9,721 nucleotides of DNA from JAKZSU01 sp047517485 (GCA_047517485.1 JAKZSU010000262.1:1-9721), one strand, 5' to 3'; shown: positions 1-6,989, numbered from the stretch's first letter. Translations and numbers: made by a program. Notes: generated from the letters alone by a model not told the origin.

Positions 1-179
1 ATGATATACCGCGAACCGGGCAGGTTAATGAAGCACCCCGACGAGACGATGCGGGTAACTGGGTCGTAATAATGGAAAAGCTCATGCCGGGCGGGAGAGC
101 CGCTGGCATTGTGACCATTGTATATCGAGCGGAAGGAAAGCTATTTGTGAAAACCGTCGAATGGATGGATCAGGGATGA
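1..179 (+). CDS. Partial toxin gene, probable DUF4258/MqsR-like toxin (3' end only)
   Basis: An open frame starting at base 3 enters from the left edge and stops at TGA 177-179, giving 58 residues with no internal stop. The tail contains GNWVVIMEKLMPGGRAAG and, further on, LFVKTVEWMD. A conserved G-x-W-x-V/C-x-M strand followed by a V-T-x-V strand resembles the C-terminal end of DUF4258/MqsR-like toxins as I know them; this is recognition from memory, not a search. Such toxins are RelE/MqsR-type small proteins, often mRNA interferases, encoded just upstream of their antitoxin. The stop overlaps the next gene's ATG (ATGA, 176-179), the usual coupling in a toxin-antitoxin operon. The first in-frame ATG inside the window (72) would leave too little protein, so the true start almost certainly lies before base 1. 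The coding call is fairly firm; the family call is moderate. Confidence 0.62.
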   Translation, partial: DIPRTGQVNEAPRRDDAGNWVVIMEKLMPGGRAAGIVTIVYRAEGKLFVKTVEWMDQG

Positions 180-631
180 AAAACGAGCCTTACCACTACA
201 CCGAGAGCGGACTTGATTACGTGTGGTTGGCGAATGGGTTCACACGCCACGACACGCCTGATGGTCCTGGAGTATCAATCACCGCTGCGGACCAGCTACA
301 CGAAGTGATCGCGCACGCCGTCGTTACCAGCGAAGGGCGGATCGGTGGCCAAGAAGTCCGCTTCTTGCGCTCCATGCTGGGCATCTCTCAAGAGGGTTTG
401 GGGAACATTCTCGGTAAATCACGCGCCAGCGTAGCGCGTTGGGAAGGTGCGCACGATGAGCCTATCTCAGAGACCGCCGACAGAGCATTACGCTTTTTCT
501 TCGCCCTGACAAAACTTGGCGACGACACGGCCCATGAAGTTGTGGCGCTACTCGATAAGATAGACGATCTGAATGCCCAGTTGACGCTGGAAGAGGACGC
601 GACCGGCCAATGGATGAAAGTTGCCGCCTAG
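176..631 (+). CDS. HTH (Xre-type) antitoxin/transcriptional regulator of a type II toxin-antitoxin pair
   Basis: A 151-residue protein. Residues 5-22 (PYHYTESGLDYVWLANGF) form the N-terminal signature of a well-known group of MqsA/HigA-like antitoxins, without the zinc cysteines of MqsA. Residues about 58-113 are a helix-turn-helix domain with the core LGISQEGLGNILGKSRASVARWE. The acidic tail (130-143) is probably flexible and toxin-binding. In this family the antitoxin neutralises the toxin by binding it and represses the operon promoter. I chose ATG 176 rather than ATG 161 because family members begin a few residues before PYHYTE and because 176 overlaps the upstream stop as ATGA, implying translational coupling. 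The GGAT/AGGG stretch before 176 is a weak ribosome site. Base composition here is more AT-rich than in the genes to the right, consistent with horizontal acquisition. The promoter must lie left of the window. Confidence 0.8.
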   Translation: MKNEPYHYTESGLDYVWLANGFTRHDTPDGPGVSITAADQLHEVIAHAVVTSEGRIGGQEVRFLRSMLGISQEGLGNILGKSRASVARWEGAHDEPISETADRALRFFFALTKLGDDTAHEVVALLDKIDDLNAQLTLEEDATGQWMKVAA

Positions 632-641
632 ACGTTAGAAA

Positions 642-666
642 GTGGCGGGGAAGCGGCTCCCGCTAC
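642..666. terminator. Hairpin after the antitoxin gene, candidate terminator without T-tract
   Basis: GTGGCGGGG (642-650) pairs with TCCCGCTAC (658-666): nine pairs including two G-T wobbles, around a 7-base loop, starting 11 bases after the antitoxin stop. No run of T follows on either strand, so intrinsic termination would be inefficient. It may instead stabilise the 3' end of the mRNA. Confidence 0.35.
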
Positions 667-681
667 AAACGAAGATAGGCC

Positions 682-753
682 ATGCGCGCAACACGTTTAG
701 ACGCGGACATGATGCGGGCGGAGCGCATATTGTGGCGTCGCCGCTCAGCGTAA
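682..753 (+). pseudogene. Possible remnant of a DUF559-type endonuclease gene (N-terminal scrap)
   Basis: A 23-codon open frame from ATG 682 to TAA 751 encodes RLDADMMRAERILWRRRSA at its end. The pattern R-L-x(3)-M-x(2)-A-E-x(2)-L-W-R-x-R resembles the conserved beginning of DUF559 (Vsr-like, PD-(D/E)XK superfamily) proteins, in which ARxLRxxMTxAExxLW leads into the nuclease core. Nothing resembling the core follows in any frame I read before 880. If real, it is a decayed 5' fragment. The match is short and could be chance. Confidence 0.25.
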
Positions 754-832
754 GGATAGTCCGAATGGTCGCTCAATAAGGTAACACGGTGGTAAAGAAT
801 AGCCATCAGCGAGAAAAATAGTCGTGTTATAT

Positions 833-849
833 CAGTGATTTAATCACTG
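833..849. repeat. Perfect 7-bp inverted repeat near the 3' end of the acetolactate synthase-like gene
   Basis: CAGTGAT (833-839) and ATCACTG (843-849) are exact reverse complements around the loop TTA, 31 bases past the minus-strand gene's stop. It could be a weak terminator for that gene or a protein-binding palindrome in the AT-rich spacer 632-880. No T-tract follows on either strand, so its role is unsettled. Confidence 0.35.
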
Positions 850-880
850 CATTGCGCTTCCCCTTAGCAAAGCCACACAA

Positions 881-2545
881 TCACCCGGTAGCCGGGCTGG
901 GCTCGGTTAGCTCTCCCAGGCGCTCGTTCAAAAGCATATTTTCGCGGTAGTCCACCGGCGCGACCACCAGGCTTGGGCCGTCTTCTTCGAAGGCGCCGGC
1001 CAGCACGGCGGCAAAATCGGCGCTGCGGGTGACGAAATGGCCGTGCCAACCGAAGGCCGCGGCGAGCTGCAACCAGTCCGGATTGTCGAACGATAGATCG
1101 GTATGACGGCCGAACTGGGCCTGCTGTTTCCACACGATGAGGCCGTACTGGCGGTCTTCCCAGACCAGCATCACCAGATTGGTCTTCTGTCGCTTGGCGG
1201 TCTCCATTTCCTGCACGTTCATCAGGCATCCCGCGTCGCCGGCGATGCCGAGAATTTTGCGGTTGGGAAAGATCATGCTGGCGGCGATCGCACCGGGTAG
1301 CGCGAAGCCCATCGAGCAGAAGCCGTTGGGGATCAGGCAGGTGTTCGGCTCATGACAATGATAGTGCCGGGCGATCCACATCTTGTGGGCGCCGACATCG
1401 GAGAGCAGGATGTCTTCCGCCCCCATCACCTGGCGCGCGTCCCAGAGCATTTTTTGCGGCCGGATCGAGCCCTCGGTGTCGTCGGACGCGTGGATCGCCA
1501 GCTCGTCCTGCATCCGCCGCCGCACGTCGTCACGCGTCGCGGTGTCGAACGCCGGCAGCCCGCGCTCGCGCACGCGTCCGTTCAGCATCCACAACGTGTG
1601 CGCCAGATCGCCGACCAGCTCGACCTCGGGGTGATAGTGCTCGTCGATCTCCGCGGGCAGAAAATCGGCGTGGATGATGGTTTTGTCGGCGTTGGGATTC
1701 CACAGTTTGGGATGGTATTCGACCATGTCGAAACCCAGCGTGATCACCAGATCGGCCTCGTCGATCGCCAGGGTCGGGATGTCCTTGGCGCCGAGACCGA
1801 TGGTATACAAACAAGTGTCGGCATCCATATCGACCGCGCCTTTCGACATGAAGGTGCTGAGCACCCCGATGCCGGTCTGTTCGCAGAGCTCGCGCAACTG
1901 TTTGGAGGCGCGTTTTCGGATCGTCCCGTTGCCGGCGATGATCACCGGCTTGCGGGCCTTGCTCAGCAACGCGAACGCTTGATCGACGATCTTGTCGTCG
2001 GGGCCGGGCCGCCGGTAGCGGCGCGGGACCATCGGCTTCGAGTCGACCTCGCACTTGGCGATATCCTCAGGCAGCTCGATATGCACCGCGCCGGGCTTCT
2101 CGGTGCGCGCGATGCGCACCGCCTTGCGCACGATCTCGGGGATGGTTTCCGCGTTGTAGACCGTGGTCGCCCACTTGGTCACCGGCTTGAACATGTCGGT
2201 GACTTTCATGATCTGGTGCGACTCCTTGTGCAACCGCGAGGTCGAGCCCTGGCCGGTGAGCACCAGCATCGGCGATCGATCCATGTTCGAATCGGCGACC
2301 CCGGTGATCAAATTGGTCGCCCCCGGCCCCAGCGTGCCGAGACAGCCGGCGACCTGGCCGGTGAGACGGCCATAGACTTCCGCCATGAACGCCGCGCCCT
2401 GCTCATGACGGGTGAGCACGAATTTGATCTGATCCGATTGCTCGAGCGACATCATGAAATCCGCGTTTTCCTCGCCGGGAACGCCAAAAATATACTCGAC
2501 GCCTTCCGCTTCGAGGCAGCCAACGAACAAATCCGATGCTTTCAT
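881..2545 (-). CDS. Acetolactate synthase-like ThDP-dependent enzyme (large-subunit type)
   Basis: A 554-residue protein with the layout of acetolactate synthase/pyruvate-oxidase-type enzymes. The N-terminal pyrimidine-binding domain (about 1-170) carries the catalytic glutamate E48 in TRHEQGAAFMA and the LGPGATNLITGVADS stretch. A central domain (about 185-330) follows, then the C-terminal ThDP domain (about 360-540) with D437 and, 27 residues on, D464, which align with the metal ligands. It resembles the single-subunit acetolactate synthase group (PRK08322-like) more than the biosynthetic IlvB. Known enzymes of this type condense two pyruvates to 2-acetolactate in the cytoplasm; the substrate here is inferred. 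No small regulatory subunit gene (ilvH/ilvN type) is adjacent, suggesting a catabolic or accessory role. The ThDP motif reads GDA rather than the usual GDG. The start at 2545 has an AGAGAA ribosome site six bases upstream. The gene is divergent from the racemase-like gene. Confidence 0.85.
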   Translation of the reverse strand: MKASDLFVGCLEAEGVEYIFGVPGEENADFMMSLEQSDQIKFVLTRHEQGAAFMAEVYGRLTGQVAGCLGTLGPGATNLITGVADSNMDRSPMLVLTGQGSTSRLHKESHQIMKVTDMFKPVTKWATTVYNAETIPEIVRKAVRIARTEKPGAVHIELPEDIAKCEVDSKPMVPRRYRRPGPDDKIVDQAFALLSKARKPVIIAGNGTIRKRASKQLRELCEQTGIGVLSTFMSKGAVDMDADTCLYTIGLGAKDIPTLAIDEADLVITLGFDMVEYHPKLWNPNADKTIIHADFLPAEIDEHYHPEVELVGDLAHTLWMLNGRVRERGLPAFDTATRDDVRRRMQDELAIHASDDTEGSIRPQKMLWDARQVMGAEDILLSDVGAHKMWIARHYHCHEPNTCLIPNGFCSMGFALPGAIAASMIFPNRKILGIAGDAGCLMNVQEMETAKRQKTNLVMLVWEDRQYGLIVWKQQAQFGRHTDLSFDNPDWLQLAAAFGWHGHFVTRSADFAAVLAGAFEEDGPSLVVAPVDYRENMLLNERLGELTEPSPATG

Positions 2546-2577
2546 GACCCATTCTCTTTTTGCTTGGTGGGTTGGCG

Positions 2578-2612
2578 AGTATAGGCGTTTATGCGCGCTC
2601 GTTCTTTGTCAA
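2578..2612 (-). promoter_or_regulatory. Possible promoter of the acetolactate synthase-like gene
   Basis: Read on the minus strand, a perfect TTGACA (plus 2607-2612) precedes TATACT (plus 2578-2583), about 33 bases before the start codon. Both hexamers are near consensus, but the 23-bp spacer is much longer than the preferred 17, so they may not work as one sigma70 promoter. TATACT alone could be the -10 element of an activator-dependent promoter. Confidence 0.3.
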
Positions 2613-2694
2613 ATCGTGCGCGGCGAATGGTCTGGGCTCGGTAGGTCATTCTCGGTACAAGACGTTCCAGTCTCAAATAGCGAAAGTCTGGACG

Positions 2695-3381
2695 ATGCAT
2701 ATTGGCTTGATTGGCGGCATCGGGCCGGCGGCCACGGAATATTATTATCGCGGCCTGGTGCGCGCGCACGCCGAGGCGGATCGCGTCCTCGAACTCACCA
2801 TCGTGCATGCCCAGATCCGCGATCTGGTGCGCACCGCGACCGACGGCAATCCCGATGCCCAGGCCGTGGTGTTCGCGGAGCTGGTCGGCCGCTTGCAAGC
2901 CGCTGGCGCCGATATCGCGGCGGTATCGTCGTTGGGCGGGCATTTTTGCATCGACGAGTTGGCCGCGCTCTCGCCCCTGCCGCTGATCAATCTGATCGAC
3001 GCGCTCGATGCCGAGGTCGCGCGCCGACGCCTCGGGCGCGTCGGTCTATTGGGGACACGCTTCGTCATGGAAACCGGTGTTTACGGCGGGCTGACCTCGG
3101 CGGAGACCGTGGCGCCTCTCGGCGCCGACCTCGACGCCACCCACGACGCCTATATCGGCATGGCAATGGCGGGACGCGCGACCGACGACCAGCGCGCGCT
3201 GCTCTTCAAAGCCGGTGAAAAACTGGTGCGAGACCAGGGCGCCGGCGCGGTGGTGTTGGCCGGCACCGACCTCTTCCTCGCCTTCGACGGACGCGATTGC
3301 GGCTTTCCGGTCATTGACAGCGCGGATGTCCATATTGACGCGCTCTTTCAGGCCTCGATCGCACCTACCACGTGTCGATGA
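2695..3381 (+). CDS. Aspartate/glutamate racemase-family protein lacking both catalytic cysteines
   Basis: A 228-residue protein, a normal length for the Asp/Glu racemase superfamily. The N-terminus MHIGLIGGIGPAATEYYY (1-18) is the classic first strand and glycine loop of the RacD/YgeA branch, followed by the domain swap GLLGTRFVMETGVY (117-130). In active racemases the two catalytic cysteines sit in CNTxH and GCTE. Here the equivalents are S79 in SLGGH (79-83) and G190 in AGTD (189-192), so neither cysteine is present. It may catalyse a different reaction or bind a ligand without cysteine-based proton transfer. I recall the SLGGHFC and GTDLFLAF pattern from other alphaproteobacterial members, so this may be a subfamily trait. 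An upstream in-frame ATG at 2560 would add 45 residues without family support and overlap the divergent promoter region; ATG 2695 is preferred although its ribosome site is weak. The gene overlaps the carboxylase locus by 17 bp, tail to tail. Confidence 0.8.
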   Translation: MHIGLIGGIGPAATEYYYRGLVRAHAEADRVLELTIVHAQIRDLVRTATDGNPDAQAVVFAELVGRLQAAGADIAAVSSLGGHFCIDELAALSPLPLINLIDALDAEVARRRLGRVGLLGTRFVMETGVYGGLTSAETVAPLGADLDATHDAYIGMAMAGRATDDQRALLFKAGEKLVRDQGAGAVVLAGTDLFLAFDGRDCGFPVIDSADVHIDALFQASIAPTTCR

Positions 3382-3649
3382 AGGCGTGCTTTTTGCCGGT
3401 CCGGGGCGGTGGTTTGGGCACCCGGCGGAGACCGTTGACGATCCAGGTTCGCGTCTCCGCCGGATCGATCACGTCGTCGAGGCCGCCGCCGGTGGCGGCG
3501 TTGACCGCGCGCGCGGTGTCGTAGGCCTGCTCGACCCGGCGATCGAACTCGGCGCGCCGCGCGTCGGCGTCGTCGATGTCCGCGAGTTCATTGCGATAGC
3601 CGAGTTTCACCGCCCCTTCGATGTTCATGCCGGCGAATTCGGCGGTCGG
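3365..3649 (-). pseudogene. Carboxyltransferase C-terminal tail fragment after the second nonsense codon
   Basis: The frame resumes PTAEFAGMNIEGAVKLGYR, then a charged helical stretch and GGGLDDVIDPAETRTWIVNGL, and ends HAFIDTW-TAG. This is the usual C-terminal tail of acyl-CoA carboxyltransferases (the DxVIDPxxTR motif). An ATG at 3628 exists but has no clear ribosome site. The last 17 bases overlap the 3' end of the convergent racemase-like gene. Confidence 0.75.
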
Positions 3650-4159
3650 CTAGGCGACGGTGAAAAATCCGACCAGCGCGCTGGCGCCGCACATCGCCTG
3701 AACCCCCAGACCATAGGCCTTGCGCACCACCACGCCGAACAACGGGGTCGTCAGATTGGCGCCGGTGTTGAACATGCGCACGCTGTGACGCACCAGCGCG
3801 GTGCGCTCGGCATCGGGGCCGACCATGATCCCCGGGCAATCCATCAGGCTCAGCACCGGGATATCGAAGGCGTCGCACAATTGCAGGAAGCGCGCGCCCT
3901 TGTCGGCGCCGTCGCTATCGATCGCGCCGGCCAGGTGATGCGGGTTATTGGCGATCACCCCCATCGGCCGGCCCGCGACGCGAAGAAACGCGGTGATCAC
4001 GCCGACGCCGAATTTCTCGCGGATCTCGAGCACCGAGCCGACATCGGCGATGGTCGAGACGATCTCGCGCATGTCGTAAAGACGCACCCGGTTCTCGGGA
4101 ACTATATGGCGCAGGCGGCGCTGGTCGGGCGCCTCCCAGTCGTCGATCGTCCCCTGGAA
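3650..4159 (-). pseudogene. Carboxyltransferase second-half fragment between the two nonsense codons
   Basis: The same frame continues after the TAA with FQGTIDDWEAPDQRRLRH, then VRLYDMREIVSTIADVGS and the conserved VIANNPHHLAGAIDSDGADK and LMDCPGIMVG segments, and ends at FTVA-TAG. These are the C-terminal (beta-type) carboxyltransferase core with the acyl-CoA/biotin oxyanion-hole region. There is no convincing ribosome site for re-initiation; the first possible start is a GTG at 4087. I read it as the severed middle of the pseudogene, not an independent gene. Confidence 0.75.
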
Positions 4160-6748
4160 TTAGGACAGGTAGGTCTTGGCGACCTCGACCGCTTCCTCCT
4201 CGTCCTCGACCAGGATATCGACTACGCCGTTGGCCACTTGGAACGACATCGGCCCGACCTCCTCGGGCGTATAGACGCCGAGCCCGCCGCCCTCGATCAT
4301 CGCCGGGCCGCCCATCGCGATGGTCGAGGCCTTGGTCGCGATGATCACGTCGCAGCACGCCAGCAGCGCGGTATTGCCGGCAAAGCACCGCCCATTGTTG
4401 ATGCCGATCAGCGGCACCAGACCGCTGAGCTTGCAGAACTGGGTGAAGGTATGGGTGTCGAAGGCGACGCGCGGCCCCGTGTCATCGTCACCGGGACGCC
4501 CGCCACCGCCCTCGGAAAACAGCACGACGGGCAAGCGGAAGCGATTCGCGAGCTCGAACAGGCGGTCCTGCTTGTAGTGATTGCGCCGGCCCTGGGTGCC
4601 CGCCAGCACGGTGTAATCATAGGCCACCACCGCCGCCCGCGCGGCCTCGTCGTCGAAATGCGCGCCGTTGATCGTCGCGGTTCCGGCGACCACGCCGTCG
4701 GCCGGGGTATTTTTGCGCAGCGACTCGATGTCATGGCGTTGGTGTTGCTTGGCGACGATCAGCGGCCAGTATTCCTGGAACGACCCGGGATCGACCAATT
4801 GCTCGACGCTTTCGCGGATCATGCGGAAGCCTCGCCCATGGCGCTTCGCCACCGCCTCGGGCCGGTTCTCGTCGAGGGTGAAGGCATGGCGGTCGATGGC
4901 GTCCTGGAGATCGGGGCGGATATGGTCGAGATCGAGATCGTCTCCGGCGATCGCCGCGGCCTCGTCGTCGGCGCCCTCGGCGGCCTCGATGAAGACGATC
5001 GGATGGCCCTCGCGGACGACGTCGTTGGCCGCCATGGTGATGTCGCGAACGATACCGCCGCGATCGGCGGTGATGACGTGCTCCATCTTCATCGCCTCGA
5101 CGACCGCGACTTGCTGGCCTTTTCTCACCGCATCGCCGACCGCGACGTCGATCGAGACGATGGTGCCCTGAATCGGCGCGCCGAGACCGGTTGATCCGGC
5201 GGGACCGGTCTCGCTCGCCGCAACGGCCCGGGATTTGACCTCGGCGTCGTGGGCAAACAGCGCCAACGGATCCCGGCTCTCGATCCGCGCGCCGGCATAT
5301 CCGCCGTTTTGTCCGACAGCGTCGGTCACATACCGTTGCGGCGGGCTCGCGGCCGCGTCCGCCAGGTCGGCCAAATGGTCATCGACCCAGCGCGTGTGTA
5401 CTTGCGAGGCGGCGAAATCCTCATGCGCCAAAATCGCTTGCAGGAAAGCAAGATTGACCGCGACGCCGTCGATACGGAATTCGCTCAACGCGCGCGCGGT
5501 TTTGTCGATCGCCTGACCGAGATCGCCGCTCGGCGCATGACAAATCACCTTGGCGAGCAGCGAATCATACGCGGTGCTGAGGCGATAGCCGGCATAGCCG
5601 AAGCCGTCGGTACGCACCCCAGGCCCACCCGGCGCCTCGTAGACCGCGAGTGTTCCGGTGCCCGGACGAACGGTGCCGTCGGCGGCCACGGTCTCCATGT
5701 TGACCCGCGCCTGAATCGCCATGCCGCGCGGCCGCGCGACCACCGGATCGGCGAGACCAAGTTCGGCGAGCGAGGCGCCTCCGGCGAGGCGGATCTGGGT
5801 CTGCACCAGATCGACGCCGGTCACCTGCTCGGTCACCGTGTGCTCGACTTGCAGCCGCGCGTTGGCCTCGATGAAGACGAACGGCTGGGCGTCGTCGCGC
5901 GCCGAGGTGTCGACGAGAAACTCGAAGGTTCCGAGATTGGCATAGCCGACGCTTTTCGCAATGCGGACGGCGGCCTCGATCATTCCAGTGCGCAAATCCT
6001 CGGCGAGGTTGGGCGCCGGTGCGATTTCGACGATTTTCTGGTAACGCCGCTGAATACTGCAATCGCGCTCGCCGAGGTGGGCAACACCGCCGGCGCCATC
6101 GCCGAGAATCTGGACCTCGATGTGGCGCGCGCGGGTCAGAAACGCCTCGACATAGACCTCGTCGCGACCGAACGCGGCCTTCGCCTCGGACCGGCACCGC
6201 GTATATGCCGCCTCGATGTCCGCGGGGCTGAGAACCGCGCGGGTGCCGCGGCCGCCACCACCGGCGACCGCCTTGACGATCATCGCGCCGCCGGGCCCCA
6301 AAGACTCGAAAAAGCCCCGCGCCTCGGCGAGCGTTACGGCATGATCAAGCCCCCGGACGACCGCAACGTTCGCCGCCTTCGCCGCCGCGCGGGCGCGCGC
6401 CTTGTCACCGAACAAGGCGAGATTATCGACGCTCGGGCCGATGAACGTAAGCCCGGCTTCGGCGCAGGCGCGCGCGAAGTCCGCGCTTTCGGCGAGGAAC
6501 CCGTAACCGGGGTGAACCGCGTCGCACCCGTTCGCCTTGGCCGCCGCCACCACCGCCGCGATATCGAGATAGCCGGCGGCGCCGGTCCCGGGCAGCGCCT
6601 GCGCGTGGTCGGCGACCCGGGTGTGCAAACAGTCGGCATCATCGTCGGCGTACACCGCGACCGAGCGCAGGCGGAGATCGGCGGCGGGGCGCGCGATCCG
6701 GATGGCGATTTCGCCGCGATTGGCGATCAGCAGAGCGGTAATGCTCAT
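4160..6748 (-). CDS. Remaining 862-residue N-terminal product: biotin carboxylase, biotin carrier and first half of carboxyltransferase
   Basis: This is the part of the carboxylase that can still be translated. The biotin carboxylase domain begins LLIANRGEIAIRIAR (6-20) and has the ATP-grasp glycine loop AVAGGGGRGTR (160-170), HIEVQILGD (209-217), ERDCSIQRR (227-235) and IEANARLQVEHTVTE (293-307). These are the ATP, bicarbonate and biotin contacts of the family. The carrier domain has the biotinylation motif VVEAMKMEHV with acceptor K554. From about 600 the carboxyltransferase N-terminal half includes SEGGGGRPGDDD (745-756) and GRCFAGNTALLACCDVIIAT (786-805). The chain ends at KTYLS, losing the second carboxyltransferase half. 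Carboxylation of biotin could in principle persist, but transfer to an acyl-CoA should fail. The start has a good GAGGA ribosome site (plus 6756-6760) seven bases upstream. It lies 241 bp downstream of the cupin gene on the same strand, with a strong hairpin between. Confidence 0.8.
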   Translation of the reverse strand: MSITALLIANRGEIAIRIARPAADLRLRSVAVYADDDADCLHTRVADHAQALPGTGAAGYLDIAAVVAAAKANGCDAVHPGYGFLAESADFARACAEAGLTFIGPSVDNLALFGDKARARAAAKAANVAVVRGLDHAVTLAEARGFFESLGPGGAMIVKAVAGGGGRGTRAVLSPADIEAAYTRCRSEAKAAFGRDEVYVEAFLTRARHIEVQILGDGAGGVAHLGERDCSIQRRYQKIVEIAPAPNLAEDLRTGMIEAAVRIAKSVGYANLGTFEFLVDTSARDDAQPFVFIEANARLQVEHTVTEQVTGVDLVQTQIRLAGGASLAELGLADPVVARPRGMAIQARVNMETVAADGTVRPGTGTLAVYEAPGGPGVRTDGFGYAGYRLSTAYDSLLAKVICHAPSGDLGQAIDKTARALSEFRIDGVAVNLAFLQAILAHEDFAASQVHTRWVDDHLADLADAAASPPQRYVTDAVGQNGGYAGARIESRDPLALFAHDAEVKSRAVAASETGPAGSTGLGAPIQGTIVSIDVAVGDAVRKGQQVAVVEAMKMEHVITADRGGIVRDITMAANDVVREGHPIVFIEAAEGADDEAAAIAGDDLDLDHIRPDLQDAIDRHAFTLDENRPEAVAKRHGRGFRMIRESVEQLVDPGSFQEYWPLIVAKQHQRHDIESLRKNTPADGVVAGTATINGAHFDDEAARAAVVAYDYTVLAGTQGRRNHYKQDRLFELANRFRLPVVLFSEGGGGRPGDDDTGPRVAFDTHTFTQFCKLSGLVPLIGINNGRCFAGNTALLACCDVIIATKASTIAMGGPAMIEGGGLGVYTPEEVGPMSFQVANGVVDILVEDEEEAVEVAKTYLS

Positions 6749-6861
6749 TTACGTGTCCTCGAAATCTTCTCAGTGGAGACAGCTCGGGTGGGATCCCTCA
6801 TCACAGACCATACCAACGGTGTCGGCCACCACCAACGGCGAGATTCGCCACGCGCGCGGAC

Positions 6862-6878
6862 AGCGCTTGCGAAGCGCT
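6862..6878. repeat. Perfect 7-bp inverted repeat between cupin and carboxylase genes
   Basis: AGCGCTT (6862-6868) and AAGCGCT (6872-6878) flank the loop GCG in the 241-bp spacer 6749-6989. It lies about 115 bases upstream of the carboxylase start, so it could be an operator or an mRNA structure. The rest of that spacer holds no gene I can support. Confidence 0.3.
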
Positions 6879-6946
6879 CCGGCCTGGTGGTGATGGGCGG
6901 CGGATTTGGCAGGAACGAACGGGATGATGCCCCTGGACGGCGTCTA

Positions 6947-6974
6947 GGTCGCGGCGCCGCTTGCCGCCGCGACC
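6947..6974 (-). terminator. Strong GC-rich hairpin just after the cupin gene, candidate terminator
   Basis: GGTCGCGGCG (6947-6956) and CGCCGCGACC (6965-6974) form a perfect 10-bp stem with an 8-base loop, 15 bases beyond the cupin stop codon. No T-run follows on the minus strand, but position and strength suggest it separates the cupin transcript from the downstream carboxylase gene, perhaps with Rho. Confidence 0.45.
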
Positions 6975-6989
6975 GAGCCAGAGCGACAG

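Larger units (their letters stand above)
3365..6748 (-). pseudogene. Fused biotin-dependent acyl-CoA carboxylase gene broken by two in-frame stops
   Basis: One reading frame of 1,128 codons from ATG 6748 to TAG 3365 encodes, in order, biotin carboxylase (about 1-460), a biotinyl carrier domain (about 521-588) and a carboxyltransferase (about 600-1127). This matches the single-chain acetyl/propionyl-CoA-carboxylase-like proteins of alphaproteobacteria, whose acyl substrate is mostly unknown. Two stops interrupt it: TAA at codon 863 (4160-4162) and TAG at codon 1033 (3650-3652). The surrounding residues read YLS-stop-FQG and FTVA-stop-PTAEF, where relatives have Tyr and Trp. Each is explained by one base change (TAT/TAC to TAA, TGG to TAG). 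No frameshift is needed anywhere. The gene probably no longer makes a working holoenzyme; sequencing or assembly error is the alternative. Recoding is unlikely because two different stops replace two different amino acids while TAA, TAG and TGA all end neighbouring genes normally. Confidence 0.85.

Noticed and set aside
884..896. 5-bp hairpin CCCGG-TAG-CCGGG at the end of the acetolactate synthase-like gene
   Set aside because: It lies within the last codons, is short and has no T-tract; common by chance in this composition.
1352..2584. 410-codon plus-strand open frame
   Set aside because: It is antisense to the clearly conserved acetolactate synthase-like gene; its product is rich in H, R, D and G, as expected for the complement of GC-rich codons, with no recognisable domain.
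2560..2694. Upstream start (ATG 2560) for the racemase-like gene
   Set aside because: The added 45 residues have no family counterpart and cover the divergent promoter region; the family N-terminus MHIGLIGG begins exactly at 2695.
3650..4162. Stop-codon recoding (selenocysteine, pyrrolysine or reassignment) at the two internal stops
   Set aside because: Two different stops (TAA, TAG) replace two different residues, and TAA, TAG and TGA all end other genes here normally; no structured insertion element was seen beside them.
3215..5194. 659-codon plus-strand open frame across the broken part of the carboxylase
   Set aside because: It is antisense to the carboxyltransferase frame, starts inside the racemase gene in another frame and shows no domain; it is open only because of base composition.
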